A stretch of 64,000 nucleotides of DNA from Massilia norwichensis (GCF_024753245.1 NZ_JANUGX010000004.1:209006-273005), one strand, 5' to 3'. Shown: positions 19,448-27,461, counted from the stretch's first letter. Made by a program: numbers and translations. Notes: generated by a model not told the origin, from the sequence alone.

Positions 19448-19526
19448 ATGCGCTACGATTCGTTCAGATCAAACCCCTGCATGCCCTGAGCCCGGAACAT
19501 CGCTCCCATACAACCAAGGAGCCACG

Positions 19527-19799
19527 ATGACTTCCGATGAATTGCACGATGTACCCGCCCAGCGCCATAAAGATGCCCAGGTGGATCGGCGCTTGACCGT
19601 CCTCGAAACCCGCTTCGATACGAGAATGACCATGCTGCCTACCAAAGCTGACCTGTCGGAACTGAAGGCCGAACTCAAAACCAACATCCATAGCGAATCT
19701 GCACACCTGAGCAAATGGATGGCGGCAACCGCCATTACCATGGTGCTCGGCTTCGGCGGCATGATTCTGACGATGATGGCGCGCCTGCCCCACGCCTGA
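19527..19799 (+). CDS. Small coiled-coil protein with C-terminal membrane helix
   Basis: The 90-residue product has a charged, helical N-terminal part (about residues 10-65, coiled-coil-like). A C-terminal hydrophobic helix follows (WMAATAITMVLGFGGMILTM). This layout is seen in small XhlA-like or DUF1640-like membrane proteins, but no specific family can be assigned. The ATG has AAGGA 6 bases upstream. It stands alone between the rho terminator and the rpmE2 promoter. Confidence 0.72.
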   Translation: MTSDELHDVPAQRHKDAQVDRRLTVLETRFDTRMTMLPTKADLSELKAELKTNIHSESAHLSKWMAATAITMVLGFGGMILTMMARLPHA

Positions 19800-19824
19800 A
19801 CCGGGCGTTTGTCAGCCATGCGAG

Positions 19825-19853
19825 TTGCCTCGCGGGACCAGGTGGCATATAAT
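19825..19853 (+). promoter_or_regulatory. Strong sigma70-type promoter of rpmE2
   Basis: TTGCCT (19825-19830) and TATAAT (19848-19853) are separated by 17 bp. The predicted start near 19860 gives a leader of nearly 100 bases before rpmE2. The leader could hold autoregulatory structure, but no clear hairpin was identified. Confidence 0.7.
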
Positions 19854-19956
19854 CTCCGGTTCCGTATCAACCACTGGCAAGTGATCGGCAATCGGGTCAA
19901 GAAGCAGCAGGACCGACGAAGTGCCTTTTGGCTACCAACTTAACCGAGGCAAAACC

Positions 19957-20226
19957 ATGAAAACCGATACCCATCCGGATTACCGCGAAGTCGTCTTCCA
20001 CGATCTGTCGTGCGACTTCAAGTTCATCACCCGTTCGACCATCGCTACCCGCGAAACCATCGATTTCGAAGGCAAGCAATACCCGCTGGTCAAGATCGAG
20101 GTGTCCGCTGAATCGCACCCGTTCTTCACCGGTAAGCACAAGATCGTCGACACCGCTGGCCGCGTTGAGAAATTCCGCCAGAAGTTCGGTTCGGTCGGCT
20201 CGAAGACCAGCGTCGCCAACGGTTAA
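19957..20226 (+). CDS. rpmE2: 50S ribosomal protein L31, type B
   Basis: This 89-residue L31 begins [20 protein letters not shown] and contains [21 protein letters not shown], the standard core with a shortened segment quoted as [18 protein letters not shown]. It lacks the CxxC pair of zinc-binding L31 type A, so it is the zinc-independent paralogue often used under zinc limitation. The start is set by the conserved N-terminus and CGAGG 8 bases upstream. It has its own promoter and terminator, so it is monocistronic. Confidence 0.95.
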   Translation: MKTDTHPDYREVVFHDLSCDFKFITRSTIATRETIDFEGKQYPLVKIEVSAESHPFFTGKHKIVDTAGRVEKFRQKFGSVGSKTSVANG

Positions 20227-20269
20227 TTTCCCGACGAGCGAACACCACGGAGACCTACGGGTTTCCATG

Positions 20270-20299
20270 AAGGAAGCCTTGGGGCTTCCTTTTTTTTTT
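20270..20299 (+). terminator. Intrinsic terminator of rpmE2
   Basis: AAGGAAGCC and GGCTTCCTT form a stem with a short loop, followed by an uninterrupted run of about ten T residues. This is a classical strong terminator. Confidence 0.92.
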
Positions 20300-20348
20300 G
20301 CCGCTATACTAGCGCGACATTATTTAGACGCATCACGCAACACTATCG

Positions 20349-22130
20349 ATGAAACCAGTCCGCCTCCCTGCCGCCGCCACCCTCGCGCTGCCACGATGGG
20401 CCCTGTATGCACTTGGCCTGTTGTACATCCTGCCGGGCCTGATCGGCCGCGACCCGTGGAAGGATGACGCTGCCAGCTTCGGCATCATGTGGACCATGGC
20501 GCACGGCAGTGTCAGCGACTGGCTGCTGCCGAATATCGCCGGCCTGCCCTCGCCCGAGGAAGGCCCGCTGGCCTTCTGGCTGGGCGCACTGTGCATCAAA
20601 TTATTCGGCTGGCTGCTGGGCGACGTGCTGGCAGCGCGCATGTCGACCATCGGCCTGTTCGTGCTCGGCACCGTGTCGCTGTGGCAGACCGCGTTCCGGC
20701 TCGGACGGCGTGCGGAAGCCCAGCCGCTGCGCCTGGCTTTCGGCGGCCAGCCCGAACCCGACGATTACGGCCGCACCCTGGCCGATACCGCCGTCCTGAT
20801 CTACCTGGGCTGCCTCGGCCTGCTGCTGCAGAGCCATGAGACCCTGGCCGTCACCCTGCAGGGTTCGCTGCTGGCCTGGTTCATGTACCGCTCGGTGCGC
20901 TATATCGAAGAGCCTACCCGGCGCAATGCGGCGCTGACCGGCATGGTGCTGGGCGCGCTGGCGCTGACCCGCGGCATCGCTTCGCCGATCGTCCTGCTGG
21001 GCGCGCTGGTACTGTGCACCCACCTGCTGAAGCTGCCGGCGCGCCCGGTGCTGCGCAACCTCGGCCTGTCCGCCGGCACCGCCGTGCTGGTGATGCTGGT
21101 CTGGATCCTGCCCGCGCTGCTGGTGCGTCCCTACAACATGTCGCCGGTGGGCGAATGGCTGATCTGGAACGCCGGCCAGCTGAGCGTGCCGAGCTGGCAC
21201 TCGATCAAGGCCTTCTTCCGCGTCGGCGTCTGGTTCTGCTGGCCGGCCTGGCCGTTTGCCGCCTGGGCCGCCTGGGCCTGGCGCCGCCAGCACGGCATGC
21301 TGCACATCATCCTGCCAACCTGCTTCGTCGGCCTGCTGGTGCTGCTGGTGCTGTGCGATCCGGTGCCGGAAAACGGCGACCTGCTCAAGCTGCTGCCGCC
21401 GATGGCGCTGATGGCGGCCTTCGGCCTGCCGACCATGAAACGCGGCACCATCAATGCGATCGACTGGTTCTCGGTGATGGTGCTGACCCTGCTGGGCGGC
21501 GTGATCTGGCTGTTCTGGGTGGCCAAGCTGACCGGCTGGCCGGCGCAATTCGCCAAGAATGCGCTCAAGCTGGTGCCCGGCTTCAAGCCGGAATTCGGCA
21601 TCGTCGCCTTCGTCGTTGCCGCCGCCGCCACGACCGGCTGGTTCCTGCTGGTGCACTGGCGCCTGTCGCGCCAGCCTTCGGTGCTGTGGCGCGCCGTGGT
21701 GCTGTCCTCGGGCGGCCTGATCCTGCTGTGGGTGCTGTTGATGACCCTGTTCCTGCCGGACCTGAACTATGCCCGCAGCTATGCCTCGGTGGCCCAGCAG
21801 ATCGCGGCGCGCCTGCCGGCCAACGCCGACTGCATCGACACCAATGTCGGCCCGGCCCAGCGCGCTTCCTTCGCCTACTTCGGCCACCTGCCCTTCGCCG
21901 GCGTCGAGGGCGGCAAGTGCAGCTACCTGCTGCTGCAGGACAGCCTCAAGAAAGCTGCCGACAACGCGCACGCCGATGCCACCCGCCAGAGCGTGATCCA
22001 GACCGGCGACGGCCCGCGCGGCGGCGAAGTGGTGCTGGAAGAATTCCGCCCGCGCGACTGGACCATGCTTTGGGAAGGACGCCGCCCGTCCGACCGCGAC
22101 GAACGCTTCCGCCTGTACCAGCGGCGCTGA
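20349..22130 (+). CDS. ArnT/PMT-like integral membrane glycosyltransferase (GT39/GT83 type)
   Basis: The 593-residue protein has about 11-12 membrane helices. Its first periplasmic loop carries GLIGRDPWKDDAASFGIMW, matching the catalytic acidic loop of lipid-linked glycosyltransferases such as ArnT. A soluble C-terminal domain of about 120 residues follows the last helix. It probably moves a sugar from a polyprenyl phosphate donor onto a periplasmic acceptor; donor and acceptor are unknown. No arn genes are nearby, so lipid A aminoarabinose transfer is not supported. A TATACT hexamer lies about 40 bases upstream of the ATG and no good ribosome binding site is seen. Confidence 0.85.
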   Translation: MKPVRLPAAATLALPRWALYALGLLYILPGLIGRDPWKDDAASFGIMWTMAHGSVSDWLLPNIAGLPSPEEGPLAFWLGALCIKLFGWLLGDVLAARMSTIGLFVLGTVSLWQTAFRLGRRAEAQPLRLAFGGQPEPDDYGRTLADTAVLIYLGCLGLLLQSHETLAVTLQGSLLAWFMYRSVRYIEEPTRRNAALTGMVLGALALTRGIASPIVLLGALVLCTHLLKLPARPVLRNLGLSAGTAVLVMLVWILPALLVRPYNMSPVGEWLIWNAGQLSVPSWHSIKAFFRVGVWFCWPAWPFAAWAAWAWRRQHGMLHIILPTCFVGLLVLLVLCDPVPENGDLLKLLPPMALMAAFGLPTMKRGTINAIDWFSVMVLTLLGGVIWLFWVAKLTGWPAQFAKNALKLVPGFKPEFGIVAFVVAAAATTGWFLLVHWRLSRQPSVLWRAVVLSSGGLILLWVLLMTLFLPDLNYARSYASVAQQIAARLPANADCIDTNVGPAQRASFAYFGHLPFAGVEGGKCSYLLLQDSLKKAADNAHADATRQSVIQTGDGPRGGEVVLEEFRPRDWTMLWEGRRPSDRDERFRLYQRR

Positions 22131-22151
22131 GTCGACGCAGCCCTGAAACGA

Positions 22152-22182
22152 AAAAGCCACCCGACCAGGTGGCTTTTCTTTT
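22152..22182. terminator. Bidirectional terminator between convergent genes
   Basis: AAAAGCCACC and GGTGGCTTTT form a 10-bp stem around a 6-base loop, followed by CTTTT. It separates the convergent glycosyltransferase and PEP-CTERM genes and could serve both. Confidence 0.88.
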
Positions 22183-22196
22183 ATGGCGGACCGTGT

Positions 22197-22787
22197 TCAG
22201 ATCCTGCGCGGCACCAGCTTGCGGCGGGTTGCCGCCACGCCGAGCAGGCCGAGGCCCGCCAGCAGCATGCCGTAGGTTGCCGGTTCCGGCACCGGCGATA
22301 CCGTCAGGTCGCCGCCGAATGCGCCGCCGCCCGTGCCCAGCACCTGTCCGTCGACTCTCAACGCGTAGTAGCCGCTGGTCAGGCCATAGGACGACAGCGA
22401 CCACGAATCGGTCGGATGCGAGCCGAAGCCGGTTTCGTTGATGCCGGCGATGGCCGTGCCGAGGACCGCCATCGTCCCCGGATTGTAACGGTACAGGCTG
22501 AAGCTGGTGATCAGGAGATCCTTGGTCTGCGGGGTGTTGAGGAAGGACGAAGTCACCGAGGCAGAGGCGTCGAAGGGCGTGCCGATGTTGAAGGTGAAGA
22601 TATCGGTAAAGGTACTGCCGACGGTCGAGGCAGTGAAGGTATCGCCGAAATGCGCGTTGAAGCCGCCCACGCCGTCGCCCGCTGTCACTAGCGGAACGGT
22701 GCGGTCGATCGCCTGGGCAGCGGCGCCTTGAGAGACGGCCGCCGCGCCCGCGATGAGGGCGCTCAGAACGAGAGATTTCAGTTTCAT
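22197..22787 (-). CDS. FxDxF-type PEP-CTERM exported protein
   Basis: The 196-residue protein has an N-terminal signal peptide (MKLKSLVLSALIAGAAAVSQ start). The central FTDIFTF segment matches the FxDxF family. The C-terminal sorting tail has VPEPATYGMLLAGLGLLG followed by a basic end. PEP-CTERM tails are recognised by an exosortase and linked to surface or extracellular polysaccharide; no exosortase gene is in the window. AGGAA lies 5 bases before the ATG. A small hairpin (CGGTGT/ACACCG, 22831-22846) lies in the upstream leader. Confidence 0.9.
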   Translation of the reverse strand: MKLKSLVLSALIAGAAAVSQGAAAQAIDRTVPLVTAGDGVGGFNAHFGDTFTASTVGSTFTDIFTFNIGTPFDASASVTSSFLNTPQTKDLLITSFSLYRYNPGTMAVLGTAIAGINETGFGSHPTDSWSLSSYGLTSGYYALRVDGQVLGTGGGAFGGDLTVSPVPEPATYGMLLAGLGLLGVAATRRKLVPRRI

Positions 22788-23076
22788 GATAGTTCCTGAG
22801 AAAGTTATCGGGACTTACACTCCGGGGAGCCGGTGTATTGACACCGATCCGGGATATCAGCATAGGTTCCTACCTACCTCTCAACTGTTAGATTGCGCAC
22901 AAATCTCAGCCGTCTTTCGACAAAGCGTGGCATTTTTGGCCCTTGAATTTCCTCGGCGCAAACACTTCATCCTCGGCAAAGGGTCGCTTGAGGAAGATCA
23001 ATTCCCCAGTGGCCTAGATTATCAAAATGATGGATGTGCCCGCTATCCCGCGGCATCGCCAGCCAAGGAGCCCATC

Positions 23077-23526
23077 ATGAAAAGCGTGACGTTTTCCGAT
23101 ATCGAGCGCGTCCCGGAACAGGCGCGCCGTCCTTCCCCCCTGCGTTCGCCGCAACGCGTGACCTTGCTGGTCCTGACGCTGGTGCTGGGTCTGCCGGCGC
23201 TGATGTTCATTTTCCAGCAGATCGATCCGGGCGCGCCGCTGGCCTATATCGTGGTGCCGGTGCTGGCCGGCGGCCTGCTGCCAATGATGAGCATGATGCC
23301 CGGCCGCTTCGAGGTCACGACCCGCTTCGATGCCTGTCACCTGGTCGTCACGCTGGACGACGCGCTGGGCCGTCTCGGCTACGCGCCGGCCGAACGCGTG
23401 CCCGGCGCGGTGCGCTATCGCGCGCGCAGCGGCAAGGAAATCGCCGTGACGGTGCGCGCCCATGCGCTCGAAGTCATGGGCCCGGTGCCGGCGCTGCGTG
23501 CTCTACGCCGGCAGATGGATTGCTGA
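23077..23526 (+). CDS. Hypothetical membrane protein (149 aa)
   Basis: The product starts MKSVTFSDIERVPEQARRPS and has two adjacent hydrophobic helices at about residues 30-70. A soluble domain of about 80 residues follows. No named family is recognised. AAGGAG lies 6 bases before the ATG at 23077, so this start is preferred over the longer open frame. The C-terminal part resembles a small alpha/beta domain with several Val and Arg residues. It lies between the PEP-CTERM gene and tRNA-Leu. Confidence 0.7.
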   Translation: MKSVTFSDIERVPEQARRPSPLRSPQRVTLLVLTLVLGLPALMFIFQQIDPGAPLAYIVVPVLAGGLLPMMSMMPGRFEVTTRFDACHLVVTLDDALGRLGYAPAERVPGAVRYRARSGKEIAVTVRAHALEVMGPVPALRALRRQMDC

Positions 23527-23674
23527 CCTTCCTGCTTCATTGGCAGGCCCGGTGCGCGAGCACCGGGTCGAGCCCGCCCTGCGAGACAGGAATCCCAGGG
23601 CGATACGACGGAAGAGTTTGCGCGCACTGGTCTTTTTGGCATCCCATGTGCTAAGATGCGCGCCTGCGCTTGCA

Positions 23675-23759
23675 GCCTCTGTGGCGGAATTGGTAGACGC
23701 ACTTGACTCAAAATCAAGCGCCGAAAGGCGTGCCGGTTCGATTCCGGCCGGAGGCACCA
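23675..23759 (+). tRNA. tRNA-Leu (anticodon CAA)
   Basis: An 85-base tRNA with acceptor stem GCCTCTG/CGGAGGC, the class II long variable arm, and the anticodon stem CTTGA/TCAAG with loop CTCAAAA, giving anticodon CAA. The TTCGATTCC T-loop and an encoded 3' CCA are present. A possible TAAGAT -10 hexamer followed by a GC-rich discriminator lies at 23652-23657. tRNA genes are frequent integration sites, and prophage-like debris follows directly. Confidence 0.97.
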
Positions 23760-23882
23760 ACAGCTTGCAGCGCAGCACCTCGAAATATCCCGCTTTTCCT
23801 GCATTTTCGAGCACTTCCCCCCTCTGCCGAGATTAGGTAATCCCGAAAGCACCAAGGATTACCGCATAAATCTCGCCACCAT

Positions 23883-24604
23883 TTACACCACGTCGAATTT
23901 TCGGGTGGAAAAGAAATGTCCACATCTTTGAAGCGTGCCGGGGCTTGGCGTCCTTATGGATTGCTGGCCGTGTTCGAAGTCAACAGTTTGTTTCTGATGC
24001 AGTCTCATTCCTAGGGAGACGCCGCGCCTGCGCATGAGCCGGCCCTCGCTGGCGAACCCGTCCTCGACCAAGGAATGCCAGGCCAGGGCTCCCTTGAGAA
24101 GATCGATCCAATGCATCGACTGGCCGACGAACTTGTTGCAGAGCATCGCATAGTAAATCCACTGCTCGACCAGCTCCTGTCGCTGCAAAGAGTAGGTACC
24201 GCTGTAGTCGCGTGCGATGCTGGCTGCCGCCCAGACCTGCGGCAACCGCGCGCAACTGCCCTGGCGGAAAGTCAGCAGGTTGGGATTGGGCCGGTTGGAA
24301 TCGATCATGCCAATCTCTTCACCGACAGCGACGTTGTCGATGATCATGCCGGGCGAGAAGGCAGCTCCCGCGGCTGTCGGGGCGCGCCAGTATTGCCAGC
24401 GCCCTGACCAAAGTCCTCGAGCGCTCCCTTGATGGCGGCCCTTGCGAATTTCTGCCATATCTCCATGCCCATCGACCGCCCTGGAAAGGTGACGGTCTTG
24501 CCAGCGAGGACAGCCTTTTCGGCGTCGAGGTAAGCTGAAGCATTGTTGCTGCTGGGATCATTGGACGCTCCTTGAGCGGCCAACACTGCCTGCTGCATTG
24601 TCAC
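23883..24604 (-). pseudogene. Decayed lambda-family phage portal protein
   Basis: Two overlapping minus-strand frames together recall a lambda-type portal protein. The upper frame (from 24604) has FPGRSMGMEIWQKFARAAIK. The lower frame (to 23883) has PGMIIDNVAVGEEIGMIDSN, RPNPNLLTFRQG and DYSGTYSLQRQELVEQWIYY, near-verbatim family motifs. Between RQG and DYSGTY the expected LRAVAAGLG is encoded in a third frame (about 24255-24225), so compensating frameshifts are present. The N-terminal clamp and C-terminal part are missing. The fragment is a non-functional relic of a tailed-phage head gene; other head genes are absent. Confidence 0.75.
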
Positions 24605-24809
24605 ATTTCTAGCGAGAAATGAGGCTCAAGGCCGAAGGTTAAATTTAGTCCTCACAGCGTTAAATAAATCTACTTTTGAAACAATTGAAGAGTTCCTCCG
24701 AAATGATCAGGTTAGACTTTACCAAGTGTTGTTTCCAAACTTACGGCTTGACGTAAATACTTTCATCGTTTGCACGAGATCGTTCGTACTGAAAATTTGA
24801 GGTAACTCT
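24605..24809. other. AT-rich intergenic stretch after the portal relic
   Basis: This region is visibly poorer in GC than its surroundings. A plus-strand frame without a start codon stays open to the stop just before 24800 and reads, near its end, as EEFLRNDQVRLYQVLFPNLR. It could be the C-terminal end of a lost gene or chance in AT-rich DNA. A GAGGTAA box for the next gene is at its end. Confidence 0.35.
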
Positions 24810-25211
24810 ATGCGTTTGGCTAAATACGTCCTCCCCTTAATGCTTTCAGCGTGTGCCATAGATCCAAGTGCGGTTAACGACTATTCAGGTCTTGGCAAAA
24901 GCCCACTAGCAATAACGCTGAGAAATTCTATTTTCCTGGGGGAGTCAGCCGTAAATCACTCTGTCGACAGACTAATAAAAGAACAAAATATTCCTAAAGA
25001 CGACAGAGCAAAAAATGGACTTACGAGCTTAGGTTTCAAATGCTTGGACGAGGACAAAAATTATTGCGAATACGTTGGCAGTACAAAATCCGTACTTAGC
25101 AGTCCGGATAAGTTACAAACCATTAAAATCCAAACGGATATATACGTTAAGGCAATAATATTTAGCAATGAAATAAAAGTCGAAAGCAAAATAAAACAAA
25201 ATAAATTTTAG
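24810..25211 (+). CDS. AT-rich hypothetical lipoprotein
   Basis: The 133-residue product has a short signal peptide with the lipobox LSAC (Cys15). A hydrophilic domain rich in Lys, Asn and Ile follows, with two further Cys residues (KCLDEDKNYC). Codon and base use differ clearly from the GC-rich genes around it, which suggests recent transfer. GAGG lies 7 bases before the ATG. No family is recognised. Small lipoproteins beside toxin fragments are sometimes immunity proteins, but the gene order here (lipoprotein before the toxin-like fragment) is not the usual one, so that idea is weak. Confidence 0.7.
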   Translation: MRLAKYVLPLMLSACAIDPSAVNDYSGLGKSPLAITLRNSIFLGESAVNHSVDRLIKEQNIPKDDRAKNGLTSLGFKCLDEDKNYCEYVGSTKSVLSSPDKLQTIKIQTDIYVKAIIFSNEIKVESKIKQNKF

Positions 25212-25350
25212 GAGAGTAAGTTGCTACAATTGTTCAGGCAAAAGCTTCGGCACTCTACTTTGGCTCTCTTAACTTCCGTATCTTAATGAATGGAAATGGG
25301 AGAGATTGCACAAATAAATGGATGACCCATTGACGCGAATGGCGAAGTAA

Positions 25351-25800
25351 ATGTATCGACTCTCGGCGGCAAGCTGCAGGTTAGAAACAGATCAAGGTAT
25401 GGTGCGGGACGCAAGTACTCCAAAACAGGTAGTAGCAAAGGGAACCGACGCAGAAATAATGAAACAATGGCAGGCTGGAAAAGACTGTGGCGCAGCAATT
25501 AATGCCCAAAATTATGACTATAATGCGTTTGACAGTTTTGGCGGACACAATAGCGATGCAGCGTTTTCTACTGTAGGGATGTGCATGAACGTCCAAGAGG
25601 TAGACCTAGGGGGCTGGGCGCCGGGCCATGGCGATATCATTTTAGGGCCCGAAACTATCGCATTCATTCAGAAGCAAAATGGAGTCAGAGTGGCTGAACC
25701 GCCATACACGTATAACCCTGAAAGTATGCCGGCCACTCCGTTAGATTCGCTCTCTGCCCATATCGTAGGGGTGCACGAGGCTGCTTTGGCTATCATTTAA
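25351..25800 (+). pseudogene. C-terminal fragment of a toxin-like or secreted protein
   Basis: The 149-codon frame has a middle part with GKDCGAAINAQNYDYNAFD followed by FGGHNSDAAFSTVG. This resembles Cys/His/Asn-containing C-terminal domains of polymorphic toxins or papain-like peptidases. It lacks a plausible N-terminus and ribosome binding site. A neighbouring frame just upstream reads PIDANGEVNVSTLGGKLQVR, as though a longer gene had been broken by frameshift. Composition is intermediate between the AT-rich lipoprotein gene and the host. It probably is a remnant; the domain assignment is tentative. Confidence 0.5.
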
Positions 25801-25839
25801 TTTGGGTTTCATTGATTAGTCACCCTTTAAAATTTTGCA

Positions 25840-25888
25840 AAATAGGCATGAACTGATGTTGCATTCCAACATCAGTTCATGCCTATTT
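25840..25888. repeat. 22-bp perfect inverted repeat with 5-base loop
   Basis: Left arm 25840-25861 starts AAATAGGCATGAACTGATG. The right arm 25867-25888 is its exact reverse complement, and the loop is CATTC. The right arm contains the last codons and TGA stop of the broken minus-strand gene, so the left arm appears to be an inverted duplication of that gene end. It could terminate transcription in both directions. Confidence 0.85.
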
Positions 25889-26100
25889 CGGCCATTGTGT
25901 TTCGCACAAATCGCCACCGCGCTTCGACGTCGATGTCGCTCTTCTTGATGTAGGCCTACTGCGCACTGCGTGCGCAGCATGGCGGCGACCCCCCGCTGTT
26001 TCTCGGGCGTGAACACGTCTTCGCCGGCGAGCCTGGCAGTGGGTCGGCCATCCGGAGAAGGCGAAGAACCCGCAATGGCCAACACCTGCGCTACCCGCAT
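25872..26100 (-). pseudogene. Frameshifted small gene (about 76 aa)
   Basis: Starting at the ATG complement at 26098-26100, the minus strand reads GEDVFTPEKQRGVAAMLRTQ. After a one-base frame change near 25970 it continues AYIKKSDIDVEARWRFVRNT MAEIGMN (written here in two parts) to a TGA at 25872. The continuity of sense across the shift indicates one broken gene. The family is not recognised. GAGG lies 3 bases before the ATG, closer than usual. The stop lies inside the long hairpin. Confidence 0.5.
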
Positions 26101-26117
26101 GAGCCTCACGCTCGCCG

Positions 26118-26240
26118 GTGTCTTACGACCCGCAGGGCCACATCGACCCGGTATGCCACGACGAGCATCACCGCCTCGCCTGCGAAGGCGGCCACGTCTA
26201 CTGGCACGCGGTCGAGTGCTGGTTCTGGGAATGCCCTTGA
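26118..26240 (+). CDS. Possible 40-residue Cys/His-rich peptide
   Basis: A GTG-started frame reads SYDPQGHIDPVCHDEHHRLA then CEGGHVYWHAVECWFWECP. Four Cys and six His in 40 residues would be unusual for a random frame. It could be a small metal-binding peptide or the C-terminal remnant of a lost gene. No ribosome binding site is evident, and its 3' end runs antisense into the VOC gene. Confidence 0.25.
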   Translation: MSYDPQGHIDPVCHDEHHRLACEGGHVYWHAVECWFWECP

Positions 26241-26614
26241 ACCTGGCCCTGCTCCTCCACGAATGCAATACACACCCCACTCGGATCGACGATCGAAAAC
26301 TCGCGCGTCCCCCAAGGCCGCGACCCGAGCGTGCCGTTCGGATGCACACAGCCGGCATCGCCGCAGCGCGCGTACAAGGCATCGATGCCGTCGACCCCGA
26401 TCCGCAGGCTGGTCCAGTCGGCCAGGTGCTTGTCCTGGCTGGCGAACAGGTGCAGGTGGGCGTCGCCGCTGCCGACGATCGCGAACTGGGCCGGCTCGGC
26501 GTCGCGGTAGAACAATTCGAAACCCAGCGCACGCTGGTAGAAAGCGATGCCCTCCTCGACGTCGCGCGCGGGAATCAGTGGGGAAACGCCCAGAAACCGG
26601 ATGGGACTTGTCAT
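26198..26614 (-). CDS. VOC-superfamily (glyoxalase/bleomycin resistance-like) protein
   Basis: This 138-residue single-domain protein contains two beta-alpha-beta-beta-beta units. It begins IRFLGVSPLIPARDVEEGIA and ends its core with FSIVDPSGVCIAFVEEQ. Members bind metals or sequester drugs; the substrate is unknown. A Gln/His-rich tail of about 18 residues follows the core, perhaps because the original 3' end was replaced when the neighbouring accessory DNA arrived. The ribosome binding site is weak. It marks the right edge of the accessory stretch. Confidence 0.83.
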   Translation of the reverse strand: MTSPIRFLGVSPLIPARDVEEGIAFYQRALGFELFYRDAEPAQFAIVGSGDAHLHLFASQDKHLADWTSLRIGVDGIDALYARCGDAGCVHPNGTLGSRPWGTREFSIVDPSGVCIAFVEEQGQVQGHSQNQHSTACQ

Positions 26615-26711
26615 GGGATGCTCAAGGAAAGCCGGACGCAGGCCGGCAACCCCTCAAGATAATCCTGTGTTAATGGATAGTCAACAGACTTGGGCTGCCA
26701 TACGCGGCACC

Positions 26712-27461
26712 TCAGCGATTCCGCGCGGTGTCCCAGTCGTCGTAGCGGTGCACGATGCGCGCCATCGTGCCGTCGCGCGCCATCGATTCGAGTGCGGTGC
26801 CCATGCGCGCCGTCAGGTCGTCGGGCACGGCGCGGTTGCAGGCAAGGTAGACGCGGATGTGGTTGAAGACCAGCACCGGCACGATCTTGTCGGCATAGCC
26901 CATGCGCGACAGCGTGGCGCTGCCGCGGCGGATGCTGGCGGCCCAGAGGTCGATGCGGTTGGCCATCAGCTTGCGTGGGTTGATCAGGTCGTTCGGCGCC
27001 GGATCGACGTCGAAGCCGCGTGCGCGCAGGTAGAGGTCGCGCGCATCGCCGTTGTAGGTGCCGATGCGATAGCGGCGCGCGTCATCGAGGGTGTTCAGCT
27101 TGAGCTTGCGGTCGGCGCGGCCCATCAGGACCCAGTCGGCCTCGCCGATCGGACCGACCCATTTGAACAGGGCTTCGCGCTCGGGCGTGCGGGTGGTGGA
27201 AAACACGCAGGTGTCGTGGCGTTCAAGCGCCAGGGTATAGGCGCGCTTCCACGGCAGCAGTTCGATGGTGTGGTCGATATGGGCGCGGCCCATGATCTCG
27301 CGCACGGTGTCGGCGCCGATGCCGATCACGCGCTTCCCTTCCAGCATGCTGTGCGGCGCCGCGGCCTCGGTGGTGAGGTACAGACGCGGTTCCGGCCGGG
27401 CCTGCGCTACGGCGCAGCCGAGCACAAGCATGGCAGCAACAATGAAGTTTTTCGTTCGCAT
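26712..27461 (-). CDS. Periplasmic solute-binding protein, SBP family 3-like
   Basis: The 249-residue protein has a signal peptide (MRTKNFIVAAMLVLGCAVAQ, cleavage near AQA). A two-lobed amino-acid-binding-like domain follows, with the recognisable elements LLPWKRAYTLAL and IGTYNGDARD. Proteins of this type occur alone in Burkholderiales and may act as sensors or scavengers rather than as transporter subunits. No permease or ATPase is adjacent. The start at 27461 is set by the signal peptide; a longer upstream frame has none. It is divergent from the large MHYT kinase gene. Confidence 0.8.
   Translation of the reverse strand: MRTKNFIVAAMLVLGCAVAQARPEPRLYLTTEAAAPHSMLEGKRVIGIGADTVREIMGRAHIDHTIELLPWKRAYTLALERHDTCVFSTTRTPEREALFKWVGPIGEADWVLMGRADRKLKLNTLDDARRYRIGTYNGDARDLYLRARGFDVDPAPNDLINPRKLMANRIDLWAASIRRGSATLSRMGYADKIVPVLVFNHIRVYLACNRAVPDDLTARMGTALESMARDGTMARIVHRYDDWDTARNR

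Larger units (their letters stand above)
25801..26117. other. Accessory stretch with a hairpin and a broken small gene
   Basis: No intact gene is seen. It holds a 22-bp perfect hairpin (25840-25888), a decayed minus-strand small gene (25872-26100) and a short GC-rich hairpin CTGCGCAC/GTGCGCAG (25959-25977) at the point where the small gene changes frame. Confidence 0.6.

Noticed and set aside
20601..22160. 519-codon minus-strand frame opposite the membrane glycosyltransferase
   Set aside because: Gln/His-rich antisense translation without family resemblance.
22788..23076. Sigma54 promoter for the PEP-CTERM gene
   Set aside because: No TGGC-N8-TTGC pattern with correct spacing was found on the minus strand upstream of the gene.
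23732..23759. tRNA-Leu 3' end as an attachment site with a downstream duplicate
   Set aside because: I looked for a second copy of the GGTTCGATTCCGGCC region in the following 2.6 kb and did not see one, so no att pair is claimed.
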